A DNA stretch of 64,000 bases from Methylobacterium persicinum (lineage in GTDB: Bacteria > Pseudomonadota > Alphaproteobacteria > Rhizobiales > Beijerinckiaceae). The notes under the pieces were generated by a model. The model searched no databases. It was not told the DNA's origin and saw only the letters and a program-made list of their open reading frames with translations. Positions within the stretch are counted from its first letter, which is position 1. Each line of letters begins with the position of its first letter. Positions 25,506 to 34,440 of the stretch are shown piece after piece. Both the position numbers and the translations under genes were made by a program. The stretch spans positions 38,154-102,153 of the forward strand of contig NZ_BPQX01000063.1 in assembly GCF_022179525.1 (NCBI RefSeq), given 5' to 3'.

Positions 25506-26204
25506 TTGTCGACGAAAGCGCGCCTCTACACGTCGCCATCCGCCTTCCCCAACCCCCAGCGCCTGCGCCTCTTCCTCCACGAGAAGGGAATCGCGGACGC
25601 CTTCGAGGAGGTGATCTACGACATGGCCCCGGGGGGCGAGCAGCGAGGCTGGCGCCACCTCAAGATGAACCCGTGGGGCGAGACCCCGACGCTCGCCCTG
25701 CCCGACGGCTCCTACCTTACGGAATCGGCCGCGATCGTGCGCTACCTCGATGCCCTGCATGAGGGACGCAGGATCACCGGTGCGACGCCCCTGGAGCAGG
25801 GTTTCGATGCGATGTGGGACGATCGCATCTGGGTGCAGATCCTCTACCGGCTCACCACGCAGTTCCACGTCCTGCACCAGGGCCTCGGCCCAAAGCTCGA
25901 GCTGACGAGCAACCCGCAATGGGGCGAGCATTGCCGCAAGGAAGCCCTGTCCCACGCCGCCCTCGTCGACCGACATCTTGCGGATGGGCGCGATTGGATG
26001 CTGGGAGGAGACAGCCCGACCTTCGCCGACATCACCCTCTGCACCGCCATCGCCTTCTCGAAATTCGGTCCGGTCGCCACGCCGCTCGATGAGCGCTTCG
26101 AGCAGCTGGACCGCTTCTGGCAGCGGTGGAAGGCCCGTGACAGCTTCCGGAAGGCCTACGCCGATGGCGGCGGCCTCGAGGAACTGGCCGGGCTGGCCGG
26201 CTAG
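25506..26204 (+). CDS. glutathione S-transferase family protein
   Basis: A 232-residue protein with a TTG start at 25506, GGAG 9 bp upstream. The thioredoxin-like N-domain reads ARLYTSPSAFPNPQRLRLFLHEKGI, then MNPWGETPTLALPDGSYLTESAAIVRYLD, with the cis-Pro and E-S GSH-binding residues. The C-terminal helical domain ends with DSPTFADITLCTAIAFSKF. Size and motifs fit a cytosolic GST; the substrate is unknown. Confidence 0.9.
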   Translation: MSTKARLYTSPSAFPNPQRLRLFLHEKGIADAFEEVIYDMAPGGEQRGWRHLKMNPWGETPTLALPDGSYLTESAAIVRYLDALHEGRRITGATPLEQGFDAMWDDRIWVQILYRLTTQFHVLHQGLGPKLELTSNPQWGEHCRKEALSHAALVDRHLADGRDWMLGGDSPTFADITLCTAIAFSKFGPVATPLDERFEQLDRFWQRWKARDSFRKAYADGGGLEELAGLAG

Positions 26205-26220
26205 CAGCGGGCTCCCTCAC

Positions 26221-26249
26221 GGCGGTCCCGGCCCGGCGCCGGGACCGCC
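26221..26249. terminator. bidirectional terminator hairpin
   Basis: A 12-bp perfect stem, GGCGGTCCCGGC (26221-26232) and GCCGGGACCGCC (26238-26249), with a 5-nt loop between the convergent GST and oxidoreductase genes. Confidence 0.6.
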
Positions 26250-26259
26250 TCCGGGATCG

Positions 26260-27279
26260 TCAGCCGCCGAAGCCTTCGAGCACGACCTTACCCTTCGCCC
26301 GGCCGCTTTCGATAAGCGCGTGGGCCCGCGTCAGGTTGGCGGCGTTGATCGGGCCGAACGTCTCGCTCACCGTCGTGCGGAGCTTGCCCCCGTCGATCAG
26401 TCGGGACACCTCGGTGAGGATCTCGTGCTGGCGCTCCATGTCGGCGGTCCGGAACAGCGAGCGGGTGAACATCAGCTCCCAGTGCAGCGACAGGCTCTTC
26501 GGCTTGAGCGGCATCACGTCCAGGGTCGCGGGGTCGTCGATCGGGCCGAGGCGCCCCTGCGGCGCGAGGAGTTCGATGATCTCCGGGAGATGGGCCCCCG
26601 TGCCCGTCGTCGCGAACACGAAGCCCGGCGCACCGAGCCCCAACGCGGCGACCTCGGCGGCCAGGGGCTTGCCATGATCGACGACGTGGTGGGCCCCGAG
26701 ATCCCGGCACCACTGCGCGGTCTCGGGACGCGAGGCGGTGGCGATCACCGTCAGGCCGGTGAGCTGCCGGGCGAGCTGGATGGCGATCGAGCCCACGCCC
26801 CCTCCGCCGCCGACGATCAGGATCGCGGGCGCCGCGCCGGGCACGGGCCTGCCCACGTCGAGCCGGTCGAACAGCATCTCCCAGGCGGTCAACGCCGTCA
26901 GGGGAAGGGCCGCGGACGCGGCGAAATCCAGGCTGCCGGGCTTGGGGCCGACGAGACGCTCGTCGACACATTGCAACGCCGCGTTGCTTCCCGGCCTATC
27001 GAGGGCGCCGGCATAGAACACCGCATCGCCCGGCTTGAACAGGCGCGCCTCCGGGCCGACGGCGGTCACGGTCCCGGCGGCGTCCCAGCCGAGAACCTTC
27101 GGCTCGCATCCCTGCTTGTAGGCGCCCTGCCGCACCTTGGTGTCGATCGGGTTCACCGAGACGGCCTGCACCTGCACCAGCAGATCGCGGCCGCCGGCGA
27201 CGGGATCGGGGAAGCTCGTGTCCACGAGCGCGCCGGGCGCATCGATCGGTGAGCCTTCGGTGTAGGTGACGGCGCGCAT
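26260..27279 (-). CDS. MDR-family zinc-independent alcohol dehydrogenase/quinone oxidoreductase
   Basis: A 339-residue protein. The GroES-like N-domain has VSVNPIDTKVRQGAYK and VLGWDAAGTVTAVG; the Rossmann domain has ILIVGGGGGVGSIAIQLAR. The catalytic and structural zinc cysteines of classical ADHs are absent, placing it with AL_MDR/quinone-oxidoreductase-type enzymes that use NADPH to reduce enones or quinones. The divergent membrane gene starts 119 bp away. Confidence 0.88.
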   Translation of the reverse strand: MRAVTYTEGSPIDAPGALVDTSFPDPVAGGRDLLVQVQAVSVNPIDTKVRQGAYKQGCEPKVLGWDAAGTVTAVGPEARLFKPGDAVFYAGALDRPGSNAALQCVDERLVGPKPGSLDFAASAALPLTALTAWEMLFDRLDVGRPVPGAAPAILIVGGGGGVGSIAIQLARQLTGLTVIATASRPETAQWCRDLGAHHVVDHGKPLAAEVAALGLGAPGFVFATTGTGAHLPEIIELLAPQGRLGPIDDPATLDVMPLKPKSLSLHWELMFTRSLFRTADMERQHEILTEVSRLIDGGKLRTTVSETFGPINAANLTRAHALIESGRAKGKVVLEGFGG

Positions 27280-27397
27280 GGTGTTCCCGGAAGGTTCGCT
27301 TCGCTCTCGCCCGAAGGCGCATGGCTTTCGAACCGCACCATATAGGCGAAGGGCGGGATCGGATCAGGGTACGGAGACCGGCGCGATGGAGGTGACG

Positions 27398-27670
27398 ATG
27401 CAGGCCCTCGACTGGTTCTTCCGTGATCGCACCAGCGGACGCATCGTCATCGGCCAATGGCCGAACCTGTCCCTTTGGGCCTTCGGCCTCGCGGAGGCCG
27501 TCGCCTGGATCGCCGGCCCATCCGGCACGGTCGGGTGGTGGGCAACGCTCGTCTCCACGATCGCCCTCGTCGTCTGGGCCGGCGACGAGGTGATCCGCGG
27601 GGTCAATCCCTGGCGGCGCTGCCTCGGCGGGGCCGTACTCGCCGGGATGGCGATCCTGCGGATCGGCTGA
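27398..27670 (+). CDS. small inner-membrane protein
   Basis: A 90-residue protein. ATG 27398 is preceded by GGAGGTGACG, favouring it over ATG 27386. It contains three hydrophobic stretches (LWAFGLAEAVAWIAG, WWATLVSTIALVVWAGDEVI, CLGGAVLAGMAILRIG) and resembles small two- or three-helix membrane proteins of unknown function. Confidence 0.65.
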   Translation: MQALDWFFRDRTSGRIVIGQWPNLSLWAFGLAEAVAWIAGPSGTVGWWATLVSTIALVVWAGDEVIRGVNPWRRCLGGAVLAGMAILRIG

Positions 27671-27950
27671 CATGCCGGTCCGATCCACCCGCTGACGTCG
27701 CCGTGTGGCCGGAGGACGTTCGGAGGGGCGCTGCCGTTCGGCATCTGCAACACCTCCGGGCGCCCGTCCCGCGCCGGACAGGATGTGTGGACGAAATCAG
27801 TCCATCTGGCCTGTGGCTCAATCGCAAGCCTCACGCGAGTTCTCGCCATCCGCGCCGAATGAAATCCCGCCCGTCCTCTCCCGGCCGTATTTCCCGATAT
27901 TGCTGGAAGGATCCGCGCACGGTGACGCCCCGTGCGCAGCGCCGTTCGAC

Positions 27951-29603
27951 ATGTCAGCGATGCCCGTTCGCCTCCATCGAGACCTCCCCTGGATCACCGC
28001 GCCACGCCGCGCACTGGAGAGGCCTGTCACGACGACCGTCGGCATCGCCCGGGCGGGCGGCGAACTCACGAACCTGCAGATCCTGCGCGCCCTCGCGGCG
28101 AGCCTCGTCCTCGTCCATCACGTCGCCGGCCATGCGCAAGCCCTGCGCGGGGCGGATCGGCCCTTTCCCGCCGTCGACGGCATGTTGGGTGTCTGGGGGG
28201 TGGCCCTCTTCTTCGCGCTATCCGGGTTCCTGATGGCGCGGCTCGTGACCCGCGATGCCCCCGTCGTCTTCCTGACGCACCGGGTGAGCCGCATCTTCCC
28301 GACCTACTTCGCGGTGGTGGCCCTGTTCGCCGGGCTGTTGCATGCCGTGGGCCTCGAATTCGGCGGCGTCTCGATGCTGTCCCTCTCCCTCGCCCCCGGG
28401 GGGCAGCGGAGCTATCCCCTCAACGTGGAATGGACCCTCACCCTGGAGGTGAGCTTCTACGTCGCCCTGTTCGGCCTCGCCGCCGCAGGGCTTGCCCGGC
28501 GCCTCGTGCCCTTCGCCGCCGGCTGGCTCGTCCTCCTCGCGGTCGCCTGGCCGCTCCTGCCGCCGGGCAGCCGCAACCTGATGCCGCCGCCCCTCTATCT
28601 CGTACCGGTCACGCTGGCCTGCATGCCGTTCGCGGGGGGCCTCCTGCTGCCCCGGATGATCGCCGCCGGGTGGATCCGTCCCGGCGCCGCGCTCCTCGCC
28701 CTCCCCTTCGCGGCCGCCTGCTTCGCCGTGGACACGGCCTCCGCCCGCGGGATCGGAGGCATCGCCGCGGTGCTCCTCGTCGGCGCCGCCGTCACGGCGC
28801 CCCAGATCCGCCGGAAGGGCCCCGCGGCGCGGGGGCTGATCGCCCTGGGGGATTGGAGCTACGTCCTCTATCTCGTTCACCCGCCGGTGCTGGCGCTGGC
28901 GGCCCGGTTCTGCCCGCCCCATTGGTCGGGGCTCGCCTATGGGAGCGTCGCCATCGCGGGGGCGCTGGCCGCGACCGCCCTCCTCGGCCCCCTCGACGTG
29001 GCGTTCTATCGGCGCCTGCGCGGGCGGATCGACGCCGTGAGACCGGCGACCCTGCGAGGCATCGCGGCCGCCTTCCTCGTCGTCTTTGCAGGCTGCGCCG
29101 TCTGGGGCAGCGCGGAGACGGCGCGCGACGACTGGGCGGAGGCAACGGCCCGGCGCACCTTCGCCACCCTGCCCGCCGGCACATGGACCTCCCCCGGGGA
29201 GGCACGCGCCGCCATCGCCGGGCGACACATCGCCCTGCCTGCGACCATGATGGCGGCCGTCGAGACGGTGCAGCGCCTGTCGGCGACGGAACTCCTGGTC
29301 AGCGCCTACGCCTTCGATCCGGCCCAAAAGAGCCGGCACATGGAGATCGCCCTGTTCTGCGGCGGGCACCTCGTCGTCCTCGACAAGCCGCGGCGCCTGC
29401 GGCCGGACCTCGCCGGACGGCCGGGCTTCGAGGCCGTGGGCAAACGGCGGATCGGCTACCGCGTCAGGGTCCCGGCCGACGCCTGCGGCCCGGACACGAT
29501 CATCCCGGCGGTCATCGACGGGGACGGCCTGATGGCGGTTCTCCCCGTCGCGCCGCCTGCGGCTTCGCCGGGGACCGCCGGCGGCCAACCGGGGGCCCCG
29601 TGA
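27951..29603 (+). CDS. acyltransferase 3 family membrane protein
   Basis: A 550-residue protein from ATG 27951 (ATG 27960 also possible). Residues about 35-370 carry the acyltransferase_3 fold: LQILRALAASLVLVHHVAGHA with the catalytic-type His, GVWGVALFFALSGFLMARLV, RIFPTYFAVV, LNVEWTLTLEVSFYVALF, and LGDWSYVLYLVHPPVLAL. A periplasmic C-terminal domain (about residues 410-550) contains paired Cys (LFCGG, DACGP). It probably O-acetylates an envelope or exopolysaccharide sugar, fitting the nearby EPS genes. Confidence 0.85.
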   Translation: MSAMPVRLHRDLPWITAPRRALERPVTTTVGIARAGGELTNLQILRALAASLVLVHHVAGHAQALRGADRPFPAVDGMLGVWGVALFFALSGFLMARLVTRDAPVVFLTHRVSRIFPTYFAVVALFAGLLHAVGLEFGGVSMLSLSLAPGGQRSYPLNVEWTLTLEVSFYVALFGLAAAGLARRLVPFAAGWLVLLAVAWPLLPPGSRNLMPPPLYLVPVTLACMPFAGGLLLPRMIAAGWIRPGAALLALPFAAACFAVDTASARGIGGIAAVLLVGAAVTAPQIRRKGPAARGLIALGDWSYVLYLVHPPVLALAARFCPPHWSGLAYGSVAIAGALAATALLGPLDVAFYRRLRGRIDAVRPATLRGIAAAFLVVFAGCAVWGSAETARDDWAEATARRTFATLPAGTWTSPGEARAAIAGRHIALPATMMAAVETVQRLSATELLVSAYAFDPAQKSRHMEIALFCGGHLVVLDKPRRLRPDLAGRPGFEAVGKRRIGYRVRVPADACGPDTIIPAVIDGDGLMAVLPVAPPAASPGTAGGQPGAP

Positions 29604-29652
29604 CGGATCGGAGGCGGGCGCAAGGGAGATCCCGCCAGGACGGATCGCCTCG

Positions 29653-30441
29653 GTGACAAGCGCGGGCCGCGTCCATACTTCAGGCTCACCCCCGCCGGAT
29701 GAGCGTCCCTTGCTTCGCGCCACCCTCCTCGTTCTCGTCGTCGTGTTCCTCGCGCCGATCGCCGTGTCGGCAGCGCGCTACTACCTCCTCGGCGACATCC
29801 GCGACTGGCGTTCGGCCGACCGGTCGAGCGCCGGCCTGCTGCCCCCCGCGCGGCAGAAGCCGGAGGCGGTGGTGCGCGTCTTCTCAGCCCGGACCGTGAG
29901 CTGGCGGGGCATCGTCGCGACCCATAGCTGGATCGTCGTGAAGGACCGCGGCGCCCCCGCCTACCAGCGCTTCGATTACACTGCCTGGGGCAGGCCGATC
30001 TGGGTCGATCGCTTCGTGCCGGATGGGCGCTGGTTCGGCAGCGTGCCGGAGGTGGTCTTCGCCGCCGATGGCGAGGAGGCCGCCTCCATGCTGCCGCGGA
30101 TCCGCGCAGCCATCGCCGGCTACCGCTATGCCCGGATCGGCGATTACCGCCTCTGGCCCGGGCCGAACTCCAACACCTTCGTGGCGACGGTGATGGGCGC
30201 CGTGCCCGAGATGCGGGCGAGCCTCCCGGCCACCGCCATCGGCAAGGACTTCCCCTATGACGGGCGCTGGTTCGGCCTCACCCCGTCCGGCACGGGGCTT
30301 CGGATCAACCTCGGCGGCTATCTCGGCGTGACCCTGGGCTGGTTCGAGGGGTTCGAGGTGAACCTCCTCGGCGCGGTGGCCGGGTTCGACCTGCGCCGGC
30401 CCGCCCTGAAACTCCCCGGCCTCGGCCGAATCGGACTCTGA
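29653..30441 (+). CDS. DUF3750 family protein
   Basis: A 262-residue protein; GTG 29653 is used, with TTG 29710 as an alternative that starts right at the hydrophobic anchor LLRATLLVLVVVFLAPIAV. The body (RVFSARTVSWRGIVATHSWIVVKD, YQRFDYTAWGRPIWVDRF, YRLWPGPNSNTFVATVMG) matches DUF3750, a membrane-anchored domain with a conserved H..W..N pattern and unknown function. It lies between an acyltransferase and a glycosyltransferase gene. Confidence 0.75.
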   Translation: MTSAGRVHTSGSPPPDERPLLRATLLVLVVVFLAPIAVSAARYYLLGDIRDWRSADRSSAGLLPPARQKPEAVVRVFSARTVSWRGIVATHSWIVVKDRGAPAYQRFDYTAWGRPIWVDRFVPDGRWFGSVPEVVFAADGEEAASMLPRIRAAIAGYRYARIGDYRLWPGPNSNTFVATVMGAVPEMRASLPATAIGKDFPYDGRWFGLTPSGTGLRINLGGYLGVTLGWFEGFEVNLLGAVAGFDLRRPALKLPGLGRIGL

Positions 30442-30461
30442 CCCGCGCCGTCGAGCCGCTG

Positions 30462-31385
30462 CTACCGGGCGGCACTCCGGCCATCGAGGTGGTCGTCGAT
30501 CCGCGCGAGGGCATCCCGGGACAGGGTGCTGGAAAACTTCCGGGCGAACAGCATGGTGGGGTAGTCCCGCAGGATGGTCTCGGCCTCCTGTGCCCCCTCG
30601 ATGGTCTTAATGGGGTTCAGGAAGTGCACGTTCCCGTACTTCCACGGACCGCCCAGTTCCGTCACGTCGAGATACGGCTCCAGCGGACCGGCCTGTTCCG
30701 CGAATTTGGAGTTGTGCACGATGGTATGGAAATAGATTTCATCCGTTGCAAAAGACGTGCGCATCAGCTTCGCCAGCTCCGGGTGACGCTCTGAATAATC
30801 GACACAATACTTTGCACAATCCCTCGTGAGGGCGATCCAGTTGGATCCCGATGCGAAGACCAGATTCTTCGGGACGCGCTTCGGCAGGAACCTCAGGAGG
30901 GTTTCGAACACGAAGAGCGGCTTGCGCTGCCATGTGAAGCGGTCGGCCAGCTCGCGGAAATGCCACCCGAGGACCCGCTGCCGCTGGCGATGGTCGCCGC
31001 AGCTGAGCAGATCGAACCGGCGGATGAACTCGTGCCGGGGATGGGCCGCGAAGCGTTCGAGGATCTCGTCGTTGGTGGCGATGGGATAATCCGCCCCCGA
31101 CAGGACGACGAAGTGGCTGCAGGACCCGTCGGTGTGGGCGAGGGCCGTTCGGAAGGCGCGCAAGGTCGACTCGACCTGGGAAAAGGCAGCCCACATGACG
31201 CGGACGCGATCGTTCACGAACACCACGTTCGGGAACCCGCTTGCCGCCTTCTGAAAGGGTGCGAGGTCGGCTTTCGCATCGATATGGACGAAGAACGCGA
31301 CGCGCGGATCGTTCAACCGCCGGATCAACCGCTCGAAGTGTGGGGCGTCCGAATGCGCCAGGATGATATAAGCCAGTTTTGGCAT
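30462..31385 (-). CDS. GT14 (Core-2/I-branching-type) glycosyltransferase
   Basis: A 307-residue protein from ATG 31385; GTG 31400 is an in-frame alternative. YIILAHSDAPHFERLIRRLNDP, FFVHIDAKAD, HFVVLSGADYPIATNDEIL and GSNWIALTRDCAKYCVDY are the GT14 landmarks, as in bacterial beta-xylosyl/GlcNAc transferases. TDEIYFHTIVHNSKF holds the conserved DE. Likely adds a branch sugar to an envelope polysaccharide in the cytoplasm. Confidence 0.85.
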   Translation of the reverse strand: MPKLAYIILAHSDAPHFERLIRRLNDPRVAFFVHIDAKADLAPFQKAASGFPNVVFVNDRVRVMWAAFSQVESTLRAFRTALAHTDGSCSHFVVLSGADYPIATNDEILERFAAHPRHEFIRRFDLLSCGDHRQRQRVLGWHFRELADRFTWQRKPLFVFETLLRFLPKRVPKNLVFASGSNWIALTRDCAKYCVDYSERHPELAKLMRTSFATDEIYFHTIVHNSKFAEQAGPLEPYLDVTELGGPWKYGNVHFLNPIKTIEGAQEAETILRDYPTMLFARKFSSTLSRDALARIDDHLDGRSAAR

Positions 31386-31419
31386 GCGGTCTTGCTTCAC
31401 AGCCGGCTCTTTTCCCTCA

Positions 31420-31524
31420 GAGCATTTTCCGCCGAAGTCGACGCCGGTTCGGCTTTAGAAAATGCGGCACAATCAATGGTCCGGAGCGGGCTCTGTGATC
31501 CAAGGATTACAGAAGCCGCTCCGG
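31420..31524. repeat. hairpin repeat copy A (inverted relative to copy B)
   Basis: About 103 bp related to the reverse complement of 34274-34376. It shares GAGCATTTTCCGCCGAAGT, CCGGTTCGGC, AGAAAATGCGGCA and a terminal hairpin around GATCCAAGGATTACAGA. Stem base changes relative to copy B are partly compensated, implying structural constraint. Confidence 0.8.
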
Positions 31525-31680
31525 ATACGCAGGCGAATGAAAATACTCGCATTCATTTCGATAGGATGGGGCCGGGGGGCCGTCCAGCCGTCTCGACAGC
31601 GTAGACGGCCGGACCCGCCCACCCCGACGGCGGCACCGGGCCCCCATGTCTGACGAGGCTTTTCCGTCCGCAGCCCGCGC

Positions 31681-32628
31681 TCAGTGCGGGTCTTCCCACA
31701 CCCGCACGTAATCGAAGACGGCATCGGCGTAGCCGGACGGCGGTACGTCGACCCCGCTGTCGGTGTGGATGGCATTGTCGAGCAGAACGAAGAATTTCCC
31801 CGCGGTCTTCGCCCGCGGCAGCTTGAGGCGCTGAACCTCCTTGCGGTCGAAATAGATGATGACCTCGGTGTCCGTGATCTGCACGCCGTACACGTGGAAA
31901 TCGGCCGTCAGGTCTTCCTTCGTATTCGTCCACAACAACTGGCCCTTCTCGGCCTCGTTGCCTGTCTTCCCCGGCCAGTAGATAGCGCCAGAACTGAAGA
32001 ATCCCACCGAATCGCCATAGAATTCGAGGGCATCGATCTCGATTCCCCCGGGATCGGTCGCCTTGGTCGGCTCAGTGTCGTTGCCCAGCATCCAGAAGGC
32101 GGGCCACGATCCCTTGTTCTTGGGAAATTTGGCGCGGGTTTCGATGTAACCCTTCCGGATCGCGGTGGGAGACGGCTTGCGCGGGAAGGCGGTGCTGACC
32201 TCACCGCTGTACCATGTCCGACCCCAGTTCTCGGGATCCTTGTAATTCGGATCATGGTGGGCCCGGAGCGTCAGCATCCCATCCTTCACGATGTAGACGC
32301 TCGTGAAACCGGTCTCGTGCGAGGTCACGAAGTGGGCGCCGCCCCACTGCCCGCCATCGGGCTTCGGCCCGGGGTACCATTTGGTGAGGTCGAGGCTGTC
32401 GCCGTCGAAATTCTCGTCGAACACGAGCTTCATCGAGTCGGTGATGAAGCCGGAGGGGCTTGTCTTGCCCGCTGTCGCCTCCGCCACATGGGCACTGCCG
32501 TCGGCGGGACCCGGCCGGGCCACGGCGGGGCCGGTTTCCCCCTGGGGGGACGCGGCCTTCGCGGCGCAGCAGAGGAGTGACGTGGCGCAGAGCGCAGCCG
32601 TCAGCGTTCGGAGTGATCCGATGATCAT
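31681..32628 (-). CDS. GH16 family glycanase, secreted
   Basis: A 315-residue protein. Residues 1-26 form a Sec signal ending CAAKA. The GH16 beta-jelly-roll shows LVFDENFDGDSLDLTKW, GYIETRAKFPKNKGSWPAFWML and the catalytic EIDALE (Glu197, Asp199, Glu202), followed by FHVYGVQITDTEVIIYFDRKEV. It should cleave beta-1,3/1,4-type glucans or the cell's own exopolysaccharide outside the cytoplasm, as ExoK/ExsH-like glycanases do. It lies beside the EPS operon and inside an inverted-repeat pair. Confidence 0.9.
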   Translation of the reverse strand: MIIGSLRTLTAALCATSLLCCAAKAASPQGETGPAVARPGPADGSAHVAEATAGKTSPSGFITDSMKLVFDENFDGDSLDLTKWYPGPKPDGGQWGGAHFVTSHETGFTSVYIVKDGMLTLRAHHDPNYKDPENWGRTWYSGEVSTAFPRKPSPTAIRKGYIETRAKFPKNKGSWPAFWMLGNDTEPTKATDPGGIEIDALEFYGDSVGFFSSGAIYWPGKTGNEAEKGQLLWTNTKEDLTADFHVYGVQITDTEVIIYFDRKEVQRLKLPRAKTAGKFFVLLDNAIHTDSGVDVPPSGYADAVFDYVRVWEDPH

Positions 32629-33075
32629 TACTATCCCTGGCTCTCACCGACCGAGACGGGCCGGGCCAAGCGGCCCGAAACCCCGGGCGCACATCGCACG
32701 CGCAGACGGCGTAGGTAGGGTCGGCCACACCATCGTGAAGCGATCCGCCACCCTAAAATTCCTTCCACGCCCGTTCGAAGGCCCCCTGGATCGGACGTCA
32801 GGGAGCCTTGTTTCCATGAAGTGAAACCGATCGGAGGGGTGAGACGCATCACCCGGTCCGCCATCCACGAACCACACCTTCTTCAGTCGGCTGATAAAGG
32901 GCATCGCCCTGGGTATCGCCTCTTGCCCTTTTTCGGTAGTAATTTGCTCGAAAGCAGGTTCGTTCCATCTCATCGAGATGGTATCATTTAGAGATCATCG
33001 CGCTGGCACAGATCCTGAAAATTTCAAGTCTACGTCCTGCGTGAACCGATCCAACTCGCAAAGCTTGTCCAATCG
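32629..33075. promoter_or_regulatory. divergent promoter region between GH16 and GT4 genes
   Basis: A 447-bp region without a supported gene. It separates a leftward GH16 gene from a rightward GT4 gene and turns more A/T-rich toward 32920-33060. No motif could be named with confidence. Confidence 0.4.
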
Positions 33076-34275
33076 GTGCCATCCACGGATCGGCCTGTTG
33101 CCTACTGGAAACTGCCTGTGATTGCGAATTCTTCAGGAACGGACACGACCGCGCCGACGGCCAAGGGGACGACCAAGGGGGCTGAGACCTCGCGGCCGCT
33201 GAATGTCTTCGTGCATCTGGCTGCGGACAAGGACGCCGTCGCGTGGCGCGAGGCTTGGCTCGCCCGGACCCTGGTGGGCATCAACGACGAGACCCCCTAC
33301 GGCTATGGCCGCGCGACGACCATGGGGTGCAGGGTCGTGTTTTCCCGGACGACGCCCGAGGCGCTTCCGGTGAAGGTCGTGCGACTCGGCCTGCGCGTCC
33401 TGACGGGGTTCGATGCGATCCATGCCTTCCGGCAGCGCCGGGCGATGGGCGAGGCGGACGTCGTCTGGACCCATACCGAATCGCAGTACCTCGCCGTGGC
33501 CGCGATCCTCGCCCTGTCCAAACGGCGGCCGAAGCTTCTCGGCCAGAGCGTCTGGCTCTTCGATCTGTGGAACAAGCTCACGCCGCTCCACAAGCTCCTG
33601 TATCGCCGGCTGATCCGCCACGTCGATGTCCTGACGGTCCACTCGTCCGAGAACTTCGCGGTGGCGAAGGCGCTGTTCCCGGGCAAGCGGATCGTCCTGG
33701 TTCCCTTCGGCATCCCGTCCGAGGAGATGACGGAGCCCGTCCCACGGGCCGGCAAGCCCTTCCGCATCCTGTCCATCGGCAACGATCGCCACCGGGATTG
33801 GACATGCCTCGCATCGGCCCTCGACGGGGTCGACGACGCGGAAGCAGTCATCCTGTCGGGGACCGCCCCCCGCTCCCTGACGCAGGGCCGGCCCAACCTG
33901 GAGATCAAGCAGGCCCGGACGAACGGCGAGCTCTTCGCCCAGTTCGCGCAGGCCAGCGTGGTCTGCGTCCCCCTGAAGCCGAACGGGCATGCCAGCGGCA
34001 TCACCGTGATCCAGGAGGCTGTCCTGGCCGGCGTTCCGGTCATCGCGACCGCCACCGGGGGCCTCGAAGGCTATTTCGGCACGGATGCGGTGCGCTACGT
34101 CCCGCCGGGCGATCCCGATGCCCTGCGGGATGCCCTGCGGGAGATCGCCGGTGACCCGGAGGCCGCGCGCCAGCGGGCCGTCCGGGCGCAGCGGCACATG
34201 GTGGAGGCGGGGATCGGCGCGCAATCCTTCATCCGCCAGCACGTCGAACTCAGCCACGATCTGGTCGGACGGTAG
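33076..34275 (+). CDS. GT4 family glycosyltransferase
   Basis: A 399-residue protein, GTG 33076 start (GTG 33118 possible). The N-domain has DVVWTHTESQYLAVAAIL; the C-domain has RILSIGNDRHRDWTCLASAL, VVCVPLKPNGHASGITVIQEAVLAGVPVIATATGGLEGYF, a GT4 donor-binding region where the usual E-x7-E is spaced through GIT..QEA. It ends directly at the hairpin of repeat copy B, which probably terminates it. Confidence 0.85.
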   Translation: MPSTDRPVAYWKLPVIANSSGTDTTAPTAKGTTKGAETSRPLNVFVHLAADKDAVAWREAWLARTLVGINDETPYGYGRATTMGCRVVFSRTTPEALPVKVVRLGLRVLTGFDAIHAFRQRRAMGEADVVWTHTESQYLAVAAILALSKRRPKLLGQSVWLFDLWNKLTPLHKLLYRRLIRHVDVLTVHSSENFAVAKALFPGKRIVLVPFGIPSEEMTEPVPRAGKPFRILSIGNDRHRDWTCLASALDGVDDAEAVILSGTAPRSLTQGRPNLEIKQARTNGELFAQFAQASVVCVPLKPNGHASGITVIQEAVLAGVPVIATATGGLEGYFGTDAVRYVPPGDPDALRDALREIAGDPEAARQRAVRAQRHMVEAGIGAQSFIRQHVELSHDLVGR

Positions 34276-34376
34276 AGCGTTTTCTGTAATCCTTGGATCA
34301 CAGAAAACGCTCTAGACCATTGTTTTTGCCGCATTTTCTAACGCCGAACCGGCTTCCACTTCGGCGGAAAATGCTC
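34274..34376. repeat. hairpin repeat copy B, with probable terminator
   Basis: Begins with a perfect 14-bp stem, AGAGCGTTTTCTGT (34274-34287) and ACAGAAAACGCTCT (34300-34313), loop AATCCTTGGATC, at the stop codon of the GT4 gene. The rest is inverted-homologous to 31420-31522. The loop sequence recurs at 62821-62832. Confidence 0.85.
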
Positions 34377-34440
34377 CAGGCAGCGCGACCGGCCAGCGCG
34401 CCGCCGCCTGCGTCGGAGGGGTGCCCCCCCTCCTGATCGG

